DNA from: Bremia lactucae
Taxonomy: Eukaryota > Oomycota > Peronosporomycetes > Peronosporales > Peronosporaceae
DNA length: 61,491 bases
NCBI RefSeq assembly: GCF_004359215.1
Contig: NC_090616.1
Location: forward strand, 267,953 to 329,443
Direction: 5' to 3'
The position numbers were made by a program, and so were the translations under genes. The notes below the pieces were generated by a model. That model was not told the origin of the DNA, searched no databases, and worked only from the letters and a program-made list of their open reading frames with translations. Below are positions 21,554 through 31,425 of this stretch, piece after piece; positions within the stretch are counted from its first letter, which is position 1, and each line of letters begins with the position of its first letter.

Positions 21554-21743
21554 GGTAGAGGCGATTTAGTATATATGCACTCGAATAGTGGCAATTCGAG
21601 CATTGCTAGCCCGAGATATACCATTTCCGTGCTTGATTTTTCGCCGAAGTCTTGAAGCGATGACTGAACTCTTTACTGGCATACCGGTTCTATATTCTAT
21701 AGAGAAGGATTACGTATCAGGTTTTGGCAAGGCACAGCAGGTC
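21554..21743. promoter_or_regulatory. Bidirectional promoter region between HSBP1 and the DA1-like gene
   Basis: HSBP1 starts at 21553 on the minus strand and the DA1-like gene at 21744 (or 21660) on the plus strand, leaving 106-190 bp for both promoters. The stretch contains ACCATTTCC (21619-21627), loosely like the oomycete initiator. No heat-shock elements are evident. Position is the main evidence. Confidence 0.4.
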
Positions 21744-23839
21744 ATGAGCTGGACCTGTGGGCAGTGCACTCTGGTGAATGCCAAGGAATCAGCTGCCAGT
21801 TGCGAAGCGTGCAATACCGTTCGTGTGCTTCAATGCCCCACGTGCAAGGGCGATATCAAGTGCGTTACATTAATATGAAGCCTTTTGCACGTTTCTCACC
21901 ACGAATGATCAACAGATATGGCAAACGGCTCCATGTGAACGGTAGCTGCTATCATCCAGACTGCTTTTGCTGTACAAAGTGCAAGCGTCCACTGCCGCAC
22001 CAATTTAAGGTCGTCAATGGCGGCAATTACCACCCAGAGTGCACTCCTCCACCAATCACTACGACGATCACCAAGACCGCTGTGACTGGCAAACGAGTCG
22101 TGCAAAGTGGCAATCGAATTAATAATGCGAATGTCAAGAAAAATTGTGCTTCTGAACATGGCAAAGCTCATTTTTCTGAAGGATGGCATTGTGCTTCTTG
22201 CACGTTTCTAAACGATAACGACCTGGCACCCACTTGTGGAGCCTGTGAAGCAATTCGCATTATGCAATGCCCAGGATGCAATGGAGAGATCAAGTGCGTG
22301 AATGCTTGTACCCCCCCCCCTGATAATAATTAGTAAGATTATACGACATGTGTGGTGGTGGTTACAGATATGGACAACGCGTTAATGTAAACGGCAAGGC
22401 CTATCATCCAGACTGTTTTCGCTGTGCTGCTTGCCACGCGAGCTTTAAGACTAGCCAATTCCAGGTCAAAGAAGGAGAATATTACCATCAAGAATGCTAC
22501 AAAGAGCTGTATTATCCGCGGTAGTGACATAGTTGCCCTTTGTATTTGGCTACCATGCTTACTGACTTATTGAGTAATAGTTGCGATGTTTGCGAAGAAA
22601 TTATCGCTTGTCAACCGGGGACGCAAAAAATTTCATACAAGGTGAGACGTTAATGGCGCGCTACCATGTCGTTGCGGCTGACGGCATGGCTTCATTTGAA
22701 TAGGTAATGACTTTTGGGGGCCAAAAGTTTTGTGCCGAACATGAGAGCTGTGATCGTTGTTACAGCTGCCAGCGTGTCGAGGTTCGTTTGTATCGTGCTT
22801 AAAAATATTGTGAAGAGCCTTACTTGATTAGCCTACTAGCCGATCATTGCTGCTCGGCAATTCCATAAGCTCAGCGATGGGCGCAAGATTTGCCACGATT
22901 GCTGCGACTATATGGTCCACGATACCATTGAGGTGCTGGAATTGCAAAGTATACGAATGTGGGATTGTAACATGAAGAAATACGTCGCGTTTGTAGGCTC
23001 GCAGTGTTGTAAAAGAAGTTTGGGCCTTCATGCATGAAATCGGCATCGATCTGCCAGAGGTGTTCAAGCTCTTCGTACAATTTTGATAATCAATTGGCCT
23101 AATCGTATTCGCTCTATCAATCATAGATTCCAGTCTATTTGGTCGAATCTTCTATTCTTGACGAACAATGCAACGCTCATAGGAAAACAAAAACTTTAAT
23201 GCATGGTAACAAGCCGACGAAAAGCCACGTGACGCGTGGTCTCTGCCTCTCCGAGGTATCGCAAATCCAGCACATGGTTCGTACCGGCAAGCATGCAGTT
23301 CCCCGTGTGACCTCCATTGAAAAGGTTTGTTTCTTAAAGTTGTTCGATTGCAGACCATATATTATATTCGTTAATGTCTTCTTTATTGCAGACTCGCTCG
23401 GTAAACGCAATCTTGATTATGTATGGGCTGCCGTACGACCTCACGGCTGCAGTATTGGCACACGAAGCCACTCACGCCTATATTAAACTCAGTGATAAGT
23501 ATCCTAACAGTCTTTCCCCCAAGGTGTGTTGATTGCCGTCATAATGAAGGAATTGCATTCTGATCGTAACTGAAAACATTTGTACCTCGTGAGGTCGAGG
23601 AAGGTATTTGCCAATTGATAAGCTATCTATTTCTGAAATATAAACAAATGATGGAGTGCGATGGCTCAAAGAAGCGCACGTACGAGAGCCGATTAAGAAA
23701 GTTTTACATGCATCAACTTAAGATGGACACCTCGCCTGTCTATGGAGATGGCTTTCGCGAGGCGTACGAAGCCTACAAGAGGGTGAATTCATTACAACGC
23801 ATGTTTGATACGATTCGACAGGATGGATTGTTTCCATGA
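21744..23839 (+). CDS. DA1-family protein: RanBP2-type zinc fingers, LIM domains and zinc peptidase
   Basis: Ten exons: 21744-21859, 21916-22293, 22368-22520, 22581-22641, 22704-22781, 22840-22948, 23016-23059, 23127-23324, 23392-23523 and 23594-23839. All nine introns are GT-AG, 56-74 bp, and phases match, giving about 504 residues. An in-frame ATG at 21660 would add 28. Order: RanBP2-like finger (WTCGQCTLVN...CEAC, 3-23), LIM1 (CPTC at 31, HPDC, CTKC), second finger (WHCASCTFLN, about 128), LIM2 (CPGC at about 157), LIM-like region (CDVC, HESCDRCYSC), then the DA1 peptidase domain with TRGLCLSE, YGLPYDLTAAVLAHEATH (HExxH zinc site at 403-407), VEEGICQ and SPVYGDGFR. Plant DA1 is a ubiquitin-activated peptidase limiting organ growth; here the role is inferred. 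Apparent stops at 22333, 22523 and 22801 fall inside introns. Confidence 0.85.
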
Positions 23840-24971
23840 CTGCAACAGGAGTGGATTTGAAATAAAGAGATGGCTATAGATCTAAAGAATAAAATAAGTA
23901 GATTGATTCTTTATTAAAGCAGCAGGCCTTTCACGTATGGTTTGAATATAAGGTTTCACACTGCCGTCAAGCGACCAACTCTGGAACCACTATCGGTGGA
24001 ATAAATAATCATTAATAAATGCTTAACTTATTATCAGCGAATTGATAGCAATTTTATATTATCTTTTATTATCTTTGTATATTCTTTTGATGGCTTGAGC
24101 CCAAAGGATTTTGTCTGTCAATCACCGACATAGCAAGTATCACTCCGGCTTTCGTGAATTTATTTTGCTTACATTCCTAATGAGAATACTTTGTTATTTG
24201 AATATTCTTACATCTTGTGATATTTGAAAATCAAAAATATAAAAAAACGGTGAACTGCAACTAATTGAAACAATCAATAAGTTTTAAAAGCTTTAAGCGT
24301 GGCAACAGTGAATTAAAGTAATTTAGGAGGGATAATGTTATATTCACACCCATTTCCTTAAATCCACACCCTTTCTGCGTAAAGTTAGTTTTTCACAACC
24401 GTTTTATTGATTTATACACTCTTATCTGTTAGAATACAAAAACTAACATTCAAAATTTTCAATATTTTCCGTTTCAATTCCTAATTTTTCCTAGATCTGG
24501 AATCCCTCCGTTGAGTACAGTGAAGGTCCCTACGGGAATATATTTGGCTCAAGTATAGTGGGACTCAAACTCAGTCTGAGACAGCCATCCGACCTCCTCG
24601 CGCACCGTTTGAATTGCCCCTCCTCGTCATCTGTCCCGCCATGATTGGTTATGGGGTGGATTCGCTGCGTGTGTCTTTTCACCCGGAAGGACTGGGGCTA
24701 TGCTCACCGATGGGGCAGCGGAGCATGGAAGCTAAGGACTTCAGAGCGGCGGCTCCCCAGTGGGAAACATGGAACCCCCGGTTCCACAAGACGTGTATAA
24801 GGACTTGGCGCCCATGCGGTCGCCTCCCAGACGTGGAAGAGGCGCAAACGAGTGCGAATGATATTGTTGGTCCCGGCAAGGCTAGCTGCATGCTGCTCGA
24901 CCGGGTCCAGCAAGGAAACTTGCAGAGCATCGGCTCCACGGATGCCGGCGAACAGAGCAAGCATGTTATTT
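23840..24971. other. Intergenic between the DA1-like gene and G1 copy 2
   Basis: 23840-24480 is AT-rich with no open frame of note. From about 24480 to 24970 the GC content rises and overlapping open frames appear on both strands (for example 24614-24994 plus, 24704-25003 minus). They share no motif I know and their ends run into the LTR, so I do not call a gene. Confidence 0.4.
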
Positions 24972-25506
24972 TGTTGGAGGCGGGCACGTCGTAATGCGGC
25001 CACGCTCTACTTAGAAACATACCCTAGCACAGCGAGGAAGCGAAAGAACCAGCTTCATTTGCGTGCAGCGAGGTAGTTGCAGTGAGCGCATTAGCGTCCT
25101 TACAACGCATTAAGTACTGTGGTTAAGTGTCGTCATGGAAGCGGAAATTCGGCTCCTCGTGCGCACCTACCAAGTAGGAAGTAGTTTTCAGACTGATTTG
25201 TATTTAATCGTATTAAATATAAAGACCTATTTTTACCAATCAAAATGTCATCTCTACAGATGACATTTTAATATATATTGCGAGCGTATCTTTCTAGATA
25301 CCTCGCGTAACGGATGACGCTAGCCGTCATCCCTCCTAATGTGAATGCACCCATGTGCATCACATACACAAGGGTTGGTTACAAATGTTAACCACACCCG
25401 AGTGCTGGGTCTAATTACTTTAATTTAGTAATTGACCATCCCGTTAAGTACACCAAGTGTACTTAACGGGGACTGGGTAACATTAGGGCAACTTTAGCCC
25501 ATTACA
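24972..25506 (-). repeat. 3' LTR of G1 copy 2
   Basis: 535 bp, with minus-strand ends TGTAATGGGC and GCCTCCAACA. It aligns along its length to 1651-2205. On the minus strand the sequence before it is rich in G (GGGTGGTGG), a weak polypurine tract. Confidence 0.75.
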
Positions 25507-25537
25507 CCACCACCCTTTTTGAAAACGAATTTGCATT

Positions 25538-26177
25538 TTGAATTCGTCAAAGAGGAGCGAGGAACTGCGAGCAGCTTTACGCGCCGCTTGTTCACTCAAT
25601 CACTCTAGCGACCTGTGTTACCATGCACGGCGCCAAAGATGCCACCTTAAAGGGGCCACGTTGGTGTGTCGTCTGCGAAGACGCCCACTGAAGCTGGCAC
25701 TAAGAGCACGCATCGCGCTAATCGCCGGCCGCGTCCAATGCCTTAGTCGAAACGCCGACAGCTACTGCTGCTGTCGCGTTGACGGGGCTGAAAAATTCAT
25801 CTCACTTTATCAGTGAGGATGCTGATCCGTCGCTCATTGTCGACTACAACGAGTCGACAGCGTTGCCGTCACCTCATAGTAGTAATGCGGACAACGAGAT
25901 CGTGAGGGAGGATGATGGCACATTATTGCCCATACAAACTTCTCTCATGGCTCACAACATGGAGACAGCAACTTTTACGAATGCTGTCTCGTCGTCTGCG
26001 CTTGATAGCGCGGCAACATGTAATGAGAGCGCTACCCTTAAAGGCGCAGCTGCTTCTCCGTTGGGTTTAACCACAACGCCACATGCTCAGACCATAATCC
26101 ATAATGGTTCTGACATAGAGGATTCAGGGCCTAAAGATCCGCCGACGACACGTGAACGTGCTCGGTCGGTGTCATAA
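25538..26177 (+). CDS. Antisense ORF of G1 copy 2
   Basis: Plus-strand frames opposite to pol, between the chromodomain and the 3' LTR. 25779-26177 encodes 132 residues, acidic and Ser/Thr-rich (DADPSLIVDYNEST, NADNEIVREDDGTLLP, SDIEDSGPKDPPTTRERA). The region 25538-25816 is open in another frame. The peptide is recognisable in G1 copy 1 (about 1230-1350 minus strand), and unrelated-in-detail but similar acidic Ser/Pro-rich frames occupy the same place in elements B and E. Function unknown. It could be an accessory protein made from an antisense transcript; a non-coding explanation remains possible. Confidence 0.45.
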
Positions 26178-26540
26178 GCCTATGTGACGGGTGGCATTCC
26201 AAAGATGCCCCCTCCATCTAAATGGCCTCATTTAAACGGGCCAAGAGCGTCGCTCTTAGAGCGCGCTCTTCTAGACGCCCATAATTAATATGGCGTCTTA
26301 AAGTCATGGAGGGCTCAGAGAAATCGCTTGGGCGTATTTTCTCGATCCCGGTCGTGCTGCATTCAAATGAAACGCCCGACCAATACGAGGCGGAATTCCT
26401 GAGCGCATTATCCGCATTCTGATGCGGTGAAACAGCGGTCACAGCGAATCTATTTCGCCAGCTTGCGTGTGAAAATATCATAGGCGGTACGGTACCCCCT
26501 GCTTCTTCTCACAACGCTAGTTCTGCTAGTCCATTTGAGA

Positions 26541-27744
26541 CTAGCGAAGAGGCCTGAGCTGGTGCCCCTTTTCATAGGCAGCTATCAAGCCGGACACATC
26601 AATACGTAGGGTATCGATCGGTTCCCAAGAGTCAAAACTCTTCGAGAAACCTTTCCATTGGACGAGGATCTGATACCATTGTCTCACGGAGCGGTGTGCA
26701 AGCAACATTCCAGCAAGGAAGCGTTGATTCCTACCCGTATCCATTACTGCAGGTGGCGCCCGATAGGAGTGGCGATATCGCCCACTTACTCGCGGCTGCC
26801 TTATCTTCGTCCATTCAGTCACATGCGCTAAGCGCTGCTTAACGATGTTTTGCGGATCTCGAGGATCAAGTCTTGCGACTGACCTCGAAGCTCGTTGATG
26901 TCCGAGCGGAGGCTCGTCAGGGTTATGAACGCCTGAAAACTCGCTTGGACCTCTTTGAACGGATAATGCTGAGGCATCCGCGTTACTCGCGTGATGTTCT
27001 CGCTCTTCAAGTCCTGTTCTTGGAGGGAGGAGTCGGTCCAATAGCTTTTTGGCTTCACCATCCCCCTCAGCCGAACGACGCTCGACTCACAGTCGGCGTC
27101 ACCATCGGACTGTTTAGACGGATGGGGATATGTGACCTCATTTGGGTCTACATACCGTTTCAGACGACCCACATAAAATACGGGGTGCGTCTTCATATAC
27201 GGGGGAAGAATGAGCCTATAATTTAGGTCTCCAACATCTTCTACCACCGAAAAGGGCCCAATGAAACGCGGCAACAACTTCGTAGTACCTCCAGGTAGTA
27301 CAAATATTGCATTTTTAGGTAGGGTAGCAGTGCTTAATAGTACTTTCTCATCCACTCTAAAGCGTTCCTTTTTTGCGACCATTTCGGTCCGCATATTCGT
27401 TTGCTTGTCCTGTGCGCTTGCCATTGCGTCACGGACTTTACGTGTGATGGCTAATCGCTCATCCACAAAGCGTTGAGCCTCGCTCACGCTTTTAGCATCA
27501 AACTCGCCTATTGGATACCACCGAGAGGTCGCTCATAAGGCGTTGTTTTGTTGACCACTGCTAAACTGGCAGGGTCACTAGGGCAAGTTTCTGTCTTTGA
27601 GATGATACCCTCATGGGTCATCGTCATATTGACGAAACCATGCCCCTCGTTCGCACCTAGCATAGTGAGGGGCCCTTTCTCACTAAGACTCGGGCTGCGC
27701 ACAAACGAGACTGGCTTCGGAGGATGGCGCAGTCCGTTAACCAC
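26541..27744 (-). pseudogene. Integrase tail with chromodomain, G1 copy 2 (frameshifted)
   Basis: 27508-27744 encodes VNGLRHPPKPVSFVRSPSLS, the region after the integrase core. After a shift, 26828-27487 continues with FVDERLAITRKVRDAMASAQ, KLLPRFIGPFSVVED and HPVFYVGRLKRYVDP. After another shift, 26541-27041 ends with the chromodomain YQILVQWKGFSKSFDSWEP. At least two frameshifts separate these pieces. The N-terminal parts of pol are absent. Confidence 0.75.
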
Positions 27745-27796
27745 GCCCGAGTGCGGTTAACGGACTGCGCCATCCTCCGAAGCCAGTCTCGTTTGT
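27701..27796. repeat. Perfect 42-bp inverted repeat with 12-bp spacer
   Basis: The arms 27701-27742 and 27755-27796 are exact reverse complements; the spacer is ACGCCCGAGTGC. The left arm is integrase coding sequence, while the spacer and right flank belong to the G1 LTR. The right arm is thus an inverted copy of pol sequence placed inside the LTR. A transcript would form a very stable hairpin. Confidence 0.9.
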
Positions 27797-27887
27797 TACT
27801 TTAATTTAGTAATTGACCATCCCGTTAAGTACACTTGGTGTACTTAACGGGGGCTGTGTAACATTAGAGCAACTTTTGCCTGTTACA
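27738..27887 (-). repeat. 5' LTR fragment of G1 copy 2
   Basis: The first part of the G1 LTR on the minus strand (TGTAACAGGCAAAAGTTGC...). It matches 25385-25506 except that about nine bases are replaced by the inverted-repeat arm. It joins pol sequence at the microhomology TTAACC (27737-27742). Confidence 0.75.
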
Positions 27888-28246
27888 TTTGTGGTGATGG
27901 TGCGAATGAGAACGGCACAGGTAATGAATGGCAAAGAAGACGTGACTTACGCGGGAGAAGAAGATGTTAAAAGGGTGATTTTATTGTTATAGAATAGAAA
28001 CGGTGTATTAGGCGGAAAAGGTCAGTACTGCAATGCAGATGGCTGCCCGGCGTTGACCTCAGGAATGATCTTGTTTCACCCCTTGTTTTTACCCGTGTTT
28101 CACTTCTGACAGCATCCCATGCGACCAATCATAACTCCTATATACATAAGGACAACGTGTTGCGCTATAATTAGCCCTTAACATGGTTTGGAAATCCTTT
28201 TAAAGGTTAAAACGTTATAATAATTTGAAGTTAAAACGTAGCGGAT
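27888..28246. other. No gene seen; left flank of the LINE-like element
   Basis: Mixed-composition sequence between the G1 LTR fragment and the 17-bp repeat at 28247. If the LINE-like element is one insertion, this is the original upstream flank of the tRNA-Leu gene now at 38175. Confidence 0.4.
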
Positions 28247-28263
28247 TGTCAGTTTGCCCGAGT
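28247..28263. repeat. Detached copy of tRNA-Leu 5' end (putative target-site duplication)
   Basis: TGTCAGTTTGCCCGAGT is identical to 38174-38190, which is one base of leader plus the first 16 bases of the tRNA-Leu(CAG) gene. The rest of the tRNA does not follow here. Confidence 0.75.
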
Positions 28264-28292
28264 TCAAAAAATCTGTATTGTTAATACGATAT

Positions 28293-29570
28293 TTACTTTT
28301 CTATGCCTATGTCAAAATGAGTCGTTATGAAACTAAATGGATAAAGCGGAGGAAAACAAAACCTACTCGCTAAGGAGCACCTTGATAGGCCGGATAAAAC
28401 TAATGGTACGAAACCAACGGTTTTCTCCCAAGCCTGTGTTAGCTCCATTCTTACGAATGATGACTGACCGAGATGATTGATTTGCATAGCAAAACAATGG
28501 CCACGCATATTTTTGTTATACACGCCAACAATGTAAATACCTGGTCCAAGGACGACGTTAGGCAGAGGATGCACCCGTCGCGCTATGGCCAAATAGCCCA
28601 CCCCATCCCCATCAAAAAGATTTTGACGAAGTTGGGGCAGATGAATGCTCCACCCAGACTTGGGGATGGCACAACGGCAGTATCGAACTATCTGTTCAAC
28701 ATGCTTGAAGCCGCTGGACACATCAATGCCGGCGAGATTGGCTTGGTCAACACACTCCCGCCAGATTTCTGGGAGATGGCGGCTGGCTTCCTCATTGGCT
28801 GCCATGGCGAGCAGGGAGCGACAATTTTGGGCCACAAATGCTTGATACGTCGTCTTACGATCTGGATGTTGGGTCAGGAACCGATCCACGATGTCGAGAG
28901 AGGCTTGGTTGCCATCATCAATGAACTGCTGGCGGGGGACTTAAGACGTCTCAGCAGTGTCCGACCAGCGAACATGGTACTCATACGAGTCGGCAGATCC
29001 CCGGCGGTCGTCGATAGCATCAAATTCGAAGACTTCGATGATGGCTGAGGATCGACGCGCTCGCTTGGGACGCTAGGCTGGGACATGAGGTGCAGCGATT
29101 CTCGTCCGAAGGTGATAACGCTGAGTAGATGCATTAAAGTCCGCTGGCATCGCGGGCGTTACTTGCGGCGTCTGCAATCCCACGGCTGGAAGGGAGGGCT
29201 GCACAAATGGAGTACTAGACGCAACTTCGTCCGCACCAGCGGTCGCGCTGCCCTCACAAGCGGTCCCGTGTCGAAGATTCGCAACTGCGACGCCTTGATC
29301 GAGAATCAGGCTTGGGCCGCCCGTCACCCTTTTAGGCCCTGACGACGACCCTCTAGTCTTATATATCCGACTCCAATCCAGACGTCTTGGGGTCGAAATT
29401 TCGGATGGAGACCCCTTGGAGGCGGTAGCGATCGAAAGGTTCTTAGTGGCTGCGTGGTCCATCTTGATGGTCGACGGTTTTGGGAATTGGACTTGAGCTG
29501 GGCAGGAAAATTGAGAAGTGAGGACTGAAATCTTAAAGCCAAGTAACCTGTCAGAACTGATATCCTGCAA
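28293..29570 (-). pseudogene. Chromodomain ORF at the 3' end of the LINE-like element
   Basis: One minus-strand frame runs from about 29570 to 28293 interrupted by two in-frame stops (TAG at 29073-29075, TAA near 28950). It encodes a Ser/Pro-rich N-terminus ending RYHLRTRIAAPHVPA. Next comes a chromodomain-like block with YEYHVRWSDTAETS then VPRQQF, where the second stop replaces the expected Trp. A C-terminal domain carries GPGIYIVGVYNKNMRGHCFAM. The chromodomain call rests on the HVRW...VPRQQF pattern. The C-terminal family is not recognised; a Cys/His hydrolase fold is conceivable. Confidence 0.55.
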
Positions 29571-29838
29571 ATGGAGATAATCCGGGTAACGATGTATAAA
29601 TTCTCGCAGGAGCGGGAAGGTCAGGCCTGCAGAAATTTCCTAAGCCGTTTTGAGCCACTATAAAAAGCTGCTGAGGCCGGCCAGCGGAAGACCAACCCCT
29701 AGTCAATTTTGCGATTGACACCCAATTGCCGCAACTCCGTAATCATATGTCAGACTCGGGCCGCCCGTCACCCTTACGGGCCCTGGCGACGGCCCTCTAG
29801 TCCTGACCTACACTACTTGAGTCATTTTTGGCAATTCT

Positions 29839-29912
29839 GTCGGCCCCGGGAATCGAACCGGTGACCTTCCGTTTAAAATTTGAGTGGTATACCACTGAAC
29901 CACAGGAGTGAG
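29839..29912 (-). repeat. tRNA-derived SINE head (tRNA-Gly-like)
   Basis: On the minus strand there is an A box TGGTTCAGTGG (29892-29902) and a B box GGTTCGATTCC (29849-29859) with tRNA-like spacing. The acceptor arms do not pair, so it is not a working tRNA. The body continues leftwards to about 29740 and includes a GC-rich segment (GACGGGCGGCCC) also found at 29306-29345. This fits a tRNA-derived SINE or tRNA pseudogene. Confidence 0.6.
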
Positions 29913-29917
29913 GGGTC

Positions 29918-30095
29918 CCACCCTGGTGTAGTGGTTAAGCTTCGACTTGGTGACCCAAAGGACACGGGTTCGACTCCCACACCAATCACGAAAATATGAA
30001 ATGGAACAGACTTTCCGATACTCTTGGGACCCCGGGTATCATTAAGCACAGATAAGCCCTCGGGCTAGAATCTAAAATCAAAATTTAAAAAACTG
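29918..30095 (+). repeat. tRNA-derived SINE, plus strand
   Basis: A box GGTGTAGTGGTTA and B box GGTTCGACTCC lie on the plus strand. An imperfect acceptor stem pairs TGGTGT with ACACCA. The unique body contains CCCGGGTATCATTAAGC and ends in an A-rich tail (AAAATCAAAATTTAAAAA). The order tRNA head, body, A-rich tail is that of a SINE. It is head-to-head with the tRNA-Gly-like head at 29839-29912. Confidence 0.6.
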
Positions 30096-31425
30096 TCAAG
30101 AAAAATCAGATTAAAAAGGAAGAGTTGTAGAATATCTTAGCTAAAGCCGAGTAGGTATAGGTTGTTTTAACGATAAATATACAATCAACTTTCAGCCGAC
30201 CACCGGAGTGATACCTTGAACTGAGATAAACTTTATATATAAACCAAAGTGAAAAGTGAGAGTTTCTATCCAATGGCGCGCATGGATCCTTCATGTTTGA
30301 GAACCCGCCAGAGGCATCATAGGCAGAAAAAGAGGACCTCTGACACTTAATTTTAACTCACCGCACCGAAATACCGTGAAAAATTGAAAGTATGGTTACA
30401 GCATCTCACCAGAAGCGTGGTCTGTCCGTACAGCCGATGTAGACAAGCTAATGAGTGGGCGCTAAATGTAGTGTAGACGACACGGAAAGCTGGTCCAAGA
30501 GGTATGGGCGCACGCTGGCGAAACAAGCCGTCATTGCGCACAGTCCACAGCAGATGAAGGGTGGCACAACGCGTGACCTGCCATAAATTGCGGATGAAAA
30601 CTTCATGCTCCTGCCAAGCCAGCGCAAGACCTGGCGGTCGCCCAAGGGCAATATCGAGCCACGATGGCATTGCAGTAAAAAAATCGACCAGTCGCGAAAT
30701 TGGATCGACCACAGGTTAGCCGGCAGGGCACACTCAAAAAATAAGTGCCGCTCTGATTCCACTGCATGGCATCCACTCCGTACGCTATAGATGATGTTGG
30801 GATGCGCATCTCGAAGAACAGCGAAACGCGAACGCACCGGCAAAAGCCGAAAGGCAAGGCGAAACTGCAAGTCCGAATAGATTGGAAGGAGGAGCCACCG
30901 AAGTCGTTTGCACTGGTGTACGAACACCATGATGTCAGTTGCAGTGATTCGCGCATCGTGTAACTGGATCGGGTGGGGCTTCGTGGGAAGCGCTGCCGTC
31001 CACACCAGCATGAGCAACTGATAACGGGGTATATAGGGCACGACGTGAACTCGGTCACTCACTCGCACACCAACGTACGGTGTAGGTAGACACGTCCACG
31101 CCACACCTGGAGGTGGTAGCGGCGTCTGACTACAGAGACCACGAAGCCGCTCATATATTTGCGTGACTTCATGGTGCAACCGTCGAAGCCACTGAAATTG
31201 CTGGTTTGCGGCAATTGACATGAGCCGGTAGTCGATATGGCCGCGAGCAAACGTTTCAGAATCCAGGCACGCACCATCAGAATCCAGAAAGTCAGCAAGA
31301 CACCGAAGTTTGAAAGTCGTCACGGCGTGTTGCCGGTAACTTCGTTGAGGTTCAGCAACCATGCGCAGGCTGCGTCGCTGTGGCGTGGAGCTGTCGGATA
31401 AAGACGCCAGGAGGAATTGATATTC

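Larger units (their letters stand above)
24972..27887 (-). mobile_element. Internally deleted Ty3/Gypsy element, family G1 copy 2
   Basis: This minus-strand element has a complete 3' LTR (24972-25506), a post-pol region, chromodomain and integrase tail (26541-27744), then directly a fragment of the 5' LTR (27738-27887). The 3' part of the 5' LTR, primer site, gag, protease, RT and most of integrase are missing. The junction carries a 42-bp inverted repeat. It is the mirror-orientation relative of 1-2205. Confidence 0.8.

Noticed and set aside
22333..22803. In-frame stops in the DA1-like gene suggesting a pseudogene
   Set aside because: The stops at 22333, 22523 and 22801 all fall inside short GT-AG introns. 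Removing these keeps the frame and restores conserved LIM and DA1 motifs across every join.
24614..25020. Overlapping open frames on both strands next to the G1 LTR
   Set aside because: No recognisable motif, frames run into the LTR, and both strands are open in a GC-richer patch, as expected by chance.
29839..29912. Functional tRNA-Gly gene
   Set aside because: A and B boxes are present, but the acceptor and anticodon stems do not pair, so it is treated as a SINE head or pseudogene.
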